From Crocinitomicaceae bacterium (GTDB lineage Bacteria > Bacteroidota > Bacteroidia > Flavobacteriales_D > Crocinitomicaceae): DNA of 64,000 nucleotides. The notes beneath the pieces were generated by a model. The model ran no database searches. It was not told where the DNA came from and worked only from the letters and a program-made list of their open reading frames with translations. The stretch's first letter is position 1. Each line of letters opens with the position of its first letter. Below, piece by piece: positions 60,720 to 64,000 of the stretch. Where the stretch lies: assembly GCA_030833845.1 (NCBI GenBank), contig JAURGK010000009.1, forward strand, positions 1 through 64,000. Direction: 5' to 3'. The translations under genes were made by a program, and so were the position numbers.

Positions 60720-61793
60720 ATGTCGGGCTCAAGTTTTGGTCAAGTTTTTAAGCTCACCACCTTTGGAGAATCACATGGGGTTGCTATAGGCGGTGTGATC
60801 GATGGATTTCCATCCAATGTGGAATTGGACTTTCAAGTCATTCAAAAAGCATTAGACGAACGTCGGCCAGGGCAAAACCAGCTCGTAACGGCTCGTAACG
60901 AAAAGGATGAGGTTGAGTTTATTTCTGGCATTTTTGAAGGTAAATCAACAGGAAGCCCAATTGCTTTTCTTATTCGAAATACCGACCAACATTCCAAAGA
61001 TTACCAAGCATTAAAGGAGGTTTACCGACCATCGCATGCCGATTTTTCTTACGCAAAGAAGTACGGCATTCGCGATCACCGTGGAGGCGGCCGCAGCAGT
61101 GCTCGTGAAACGGCATGTCGAGTTGTGGCCGGTGCTTTGGCCGCACAATTATTATCTAAACTAGGTATTGAAAATTCTTGTTTTGTAGATCAAATTGGCC
61201 CCATCCAATTGTCTTCAAATGAATGGCATGATAAAACACGCATTGAGGCGTCATTGGTGCGTTGCCCAGATGAGTCCACCTCTGCTCAAATGCAATCTTA
61301 TTTAGAGACGCTACAGCAAGAAGGAGATACCTCAGGTGGCTCAATAAAATGCATCTTGCGCGGTGTGCCTGCTGGGTGGGGTGAGCCAGTATTTGATAAA
61401 CTTCATGCAGAACTAGGCAAGGCCATGTTATCAATCAATGCTGTCAAAGGATTTGAAATTGGCAGTGGGTTTAGTGCTGTATCCATGAAGGGCTCCGAAC
61501 ATAACGATATCTTTAATGCCGACGGCAGCACCCAGACGAATTTTTCTGGAGGCATTCAAGGAGGCATTTCCAATGGAATGCCAATTCATTTTAGAGTGGC
61601 TTTTAAACCTGTAGCAAGCATTAAAAAAATGCAAAAAACTCTTCAAAATGATGGCCAAATAAAAGAGCTCAACATTGAGGGCAGACATGATCCGTGTGTG
61701 GTGCCACGAGCCGTATCAATTGTAAGTGCCATGGCCAATATTGTACTTCTCGATTTTTATTTACGTCAACAACGCAATACTTTATTCCAATGA
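60720..61793 (+). CDS. aroC: Chorismate synthase
   Basis: [69 protein letters not shown]. Confidence 0.98.
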   Translation: MSGSSFGQVFKLTTFGESHGVAIGGVIDGFPSNVELDFQVIQKALDERRPGQNQLVTARNEKDEVEFISGIFEGKSTGSPIAFLIRNTDQHSKDYQALKEVYRPSHADFSYAKKYGIRDHRGGGRSSARETACRVVAGALAAQLLSKLGIENSCFVDQIGPIQLSSNEWHDKTRIEASLVRCPDESTSAQMQSYLETLQQEGDTSGGSIKCILRGVPAGWGEPVFDKLHAELGKAMLSINAVKGFEIGSGFSAVSMKGSEHNDIFNADGSTQTNFSGGIQGGISNGMPIHFRVAFKPVASIKKMQKTLQNDGQIKELNIEGRHDPCVVPRAVSIVSAMANIVLLDFYLRQQRNTLFQ

Positions 61794-62272
61794 TACAACG
61801 TATTCAAACCGTTTATTTTATTTTGGTGATGTTGCTGCTTTCAGCATTGTTATCGGGTGTAGAAATTTTTGGTTTTACAACAGCAAAAAATTACTTTTCC
61901 TATTCAGTCTATGGGGTTCAACAATTCAAATCAGCAGCACACCCTCCCTTAACAAAATCGGAAATTATAGAAGGTTCCGTATTATTTTATTTTGTCATCG
62001 CCTTTGTACTTTTCAACTACTACGCCATGATGAATTATAAAAACCTTAAAAAGCAGTTTCGCCTGGCACGCTTGGCTTTAATCATCTATTTGGTAGGTCT
62101 TTTATTTGTCTTGATTGTTGGAAGTTTGGGCCTACTTGTACCCAACGCTTCTTCAATAAATCTAGGTTGGGGTTATTACCTGAGTGTGGTCGGGTTACCA
62201 TTTAGTTACTTTGCTTTTAAAGGCGTCAAAAAAGACAAAGAAATTCTTGAATCTCTAGACCGCCTGCGTTAA
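61790..62272 (+). CDS. DUF4293-like four-TM membrane protein
   Basis: [21 protein letters not shown]; 4 TMs; ATGA overlap with aroC. Confidence 0.75.
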   Translation: MIQRIQTVYFILVMLLLSALLSGVEIFGFTTAKNYFSYSVYGVQQFKSAAHPPLTKSEIIEGSVLFYFVIAFVLFNYYAMMNYKNLKKQFRLARLALIIYLVGLLFVLIVGSLGLLVPNASSINLGWGYYLSVVGLPFSYFAFKGVKKDKEILESLDRLR

Positions 62273-62276
62273 TCCT

Positions 62277-64000
62277 ATGAACTTTCTTTCTGTCGAACAA
62301 CTCACCAAATCTTATGGTGAAAGGCTTTTGTTTTCTGATCTTACCTTTGGTATCGAGCAAGGGCAAAAGGCAGCCATTGTAGCTAAAAATGGTTCTGGTA
62401 AAACCACCCTTTTACGGTGTTTGCTCGGTAAAGAACCTGCCGATAGTGGCTCAGTAACTTTTCGTAAAGACTTGCGAATTGCCTTCATGGAACAAACCGA
62501 AGACCTCAATGCCGAACTCAGTATTTTGGACGCTGTGCTTGACCATGATTTGCCTCAGATCAAGCTCATAAAGTCCTATACAGATGCTTTAGCCTCCAAT
62601 GATGAAGCCTTACTTGGCGAACTTTATCAGGAATTGACCGAGCACCAAGCTTGGGATCTTGAGGTAAAGGTACAACAGGTACTTTCGGTATTAAAGCTCA
62701 ATGATTTGACACAAAAAGTAGGTCAATTATCAGGAGGGCAGAAGAAACGGGTTGCTTTGGCAAAGGTCCTGCTTTCTGAAGCGGAGTTTCTTATTTTAGA
62801 TGAGCCTACGAACCATTTGGATTTGGATATGATTGAATGGTTAGAACAGTATTTATCTGCCTCTCAACTGACGCTTTTAATGGTGACGCATGACCGTTAT
62901 TTCTTAGAAGTTGTATGTGATACGATTCTTGAATTATCTGACCAAACTATATACAAATACAAAGGAAATTTTTCATACTACTTAGAGAAAAAAGCCGAAC
63001 GAGAAGAGCAGGCGCAGGCAACTATTGAAAAGGCAAAAAATACTTTTCGAAAAGAACTCGACTGGATCCGTCGCCAACCCAAAGCGCGAGGCACCAAGCA
63101 AAAGGCACGTGTCGATGCTTTTACGGACCTCAAAAAGGTAGCCTCTCAACGACTCGACGAAGAAGAATTAGAATTGCCTATAAAAATGGAGCGCCTCGGA
63201 ACCAAAATTGTTGAGTTTCATAAAGTAAGTAAGGCCTTCGGGGATCGTAAGATGCTCGATGATTTTAGCTACCATTTTCAGCGCCAAGAGCGTTTAGGGA
63301 TAGTTGGTAATAACGGAACTGGTAAAACCACATTTTTAAAAATGCTTACCTGTGAAGCGGCACCGGATAAAGGTAAAATTGTGGTAGGCGATACCGTAGT
63401 GTTTGGCTATTACGCTCAAGATCTTTTAGAGGTAGACCCTCAAACGAAAGTCATCGATGTGGTGCGTGAGGTGGCGGAATATATTCCACTTGAAAAAGGC
63501 AGACAGCTTTCTGCTGCACAGTTGCTCGAGCGCTTTTTGTTTCCTAGAGACATGCATTACCACTTTGTAAATAAACTTAGTGGAGGAGAGCGCCGTCGAT
63601 TAAAGCTATTGCGTGTGCTCATGCGCAATCCAAACTTTTTAATTCTTGATGAGCCAACCAATGATCTTGATATTTTTGCCATGGCTGTTTTGGAAGATTA
63701 TCTTCGTCATTTTCAGGGCAGCTTAATTGTAGTGTCTCACGACCGCTATTTTATGGACAAGATGGTTGATCACCTTTTTGTTTTTCAAGGAGAGGGGAAA
63801 ATAAAGGATATCACGGGTAATTACCACAGCTATCGGACCTTACTACAGCAGTCTTCCAAGGAACAAAAAAAAGAGTTGCCAAAAGCCGCAGCACAACCCT
63901 TGCCAATTCAAACTGAAAAGAAGCGCAAATTGAGTTTTAAGGAAAAGCAAGAGCTAGAACAAATTGAGCTCGATTTGCCGGTTTTAGAAAATGAAAAAGA
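62277..64000 (+). CDS. ABC-F family ATPase (Uup-like), truncated by window end
   Basis: Not in ORF track. MNFLSVEQLTKSYGERLLFSDLTFGIEQGQKAAIVAKNGSGKTTLLR; two Walker A sites, LSGGQKKR and LSGGERRR signatures. Confidence 0.95.
   Translation, partial: MNFLSVEQLTKSYGERLLFSDLTFGIEQGQKAAIVAKNGSGKTTLLRCLLGKEPADSGSVTFRKDLRIAFMEQTEDLNAELSILDAVLDHDLPQIKLIKSYTDALASNDEALLGELYQELTEHQAWDLEVKVQQVLSVLKLNDLTQKVGQLSGGQKKRVALAKVLLSEAEFLILDEPTNHLDLDMIEWLEQYLSASQLTLLMVTHDRYFLEVVCDTILELSDQTIYKYKGNFSYYLEKKAEREEQAQATIEKAKNTFRKELDWIRRQPKARGTKQKARVDAFTDLKKVASQRLDEEELELPIKMERLGTKIVEFHKVSKAFGDRKMLDDFSYHFQRQERLGIVGNNGTGKTTFLKMLTCEAAPDKGKIVVGDTVVFGYYAQDLLEVDPQTKVIDVVREVAEYIPLEKGRQLSAAQLLERFLFPRDMHYHFVNKLSGGERRRLKLLRVLMRNPNFLILDEPTNDLDIFAMAVLEDYLRHFQGSLIVVSHDRYFMDKMVDHLFVFQGEGKIKDITGNYHSYRTLLQQSSKEQKKELPKAAAQPLPIQTEKKRKLSFKEKQELEQIELDLPVLENEK

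Noticed and set aside
1-64000. CRISPR arrays, IS elements, prophage or integron structures
   Set aside because: No regularly spaced direct repeats, transposase/integrase ORFs or terminal inverted repeats seen on visual reading; short or diverged elements could be missed.

Overview
The window is a gene-dense, AT-rich Bacteroidota chromosome segment. The assignment rests on a type IX secretion (T9SS) core cluster, several T9SS cargo proteins, TAnnTTTG-type promoters and the general gene complement. I saw no IS elements, prophage, CRISPR array or obvious defence island. Recognisable content: tRNA-Arg(UCU), tRNA-Arg(CCU), RNase P RNA; a ClC channel/antiporter operon; a LytS/LytTR-type two-component pair; a gamma-family PLP enzyme; an alkyltransferase-like protein; a membrane pyrophosphatase; recA; Mrp/NifU-C/rlmH/menC; yidD; a large SF1 helicase; an AlkD-like protein; tandem amidohydrolases; an ECF sigma/anti-sigma pair; miaE; a fused 2-oxoacid dehydrogenase E1; PorP/SprF plus gldK-L-M-N; kbl; SulP plus beta-carbonic anhydrase; large T9SS type A and B cargo proteins; aroC; and an ABC-F ATPase cut by the window end. 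The observations most worth a second look are: (1) an arginase/formimidoylglutamase-fold protein with degraded metal-ligand motifs directly upstream of the T9SS core genes; (2) a repeated promoter-start codon arrangement (TAnnTTTG followed 3-5 nt later by ATG/GTG), with spacing calibrated by the rnpB 5' end, that predicts pervasive leaderless mRNAs; (3) a Cys/Met/His-rich C-terminal tail on the membrane pyrophosphatase; (4) a ClC protein with a channel-like Val at the internal proton-glutamate position, in an operon with an antiporter and two orphan exported proteins; (5) a glycosyltransferase gene whose stop codon lies inside a tRNA gene. All assignments come from reading sequence and motifs; no database search was run.
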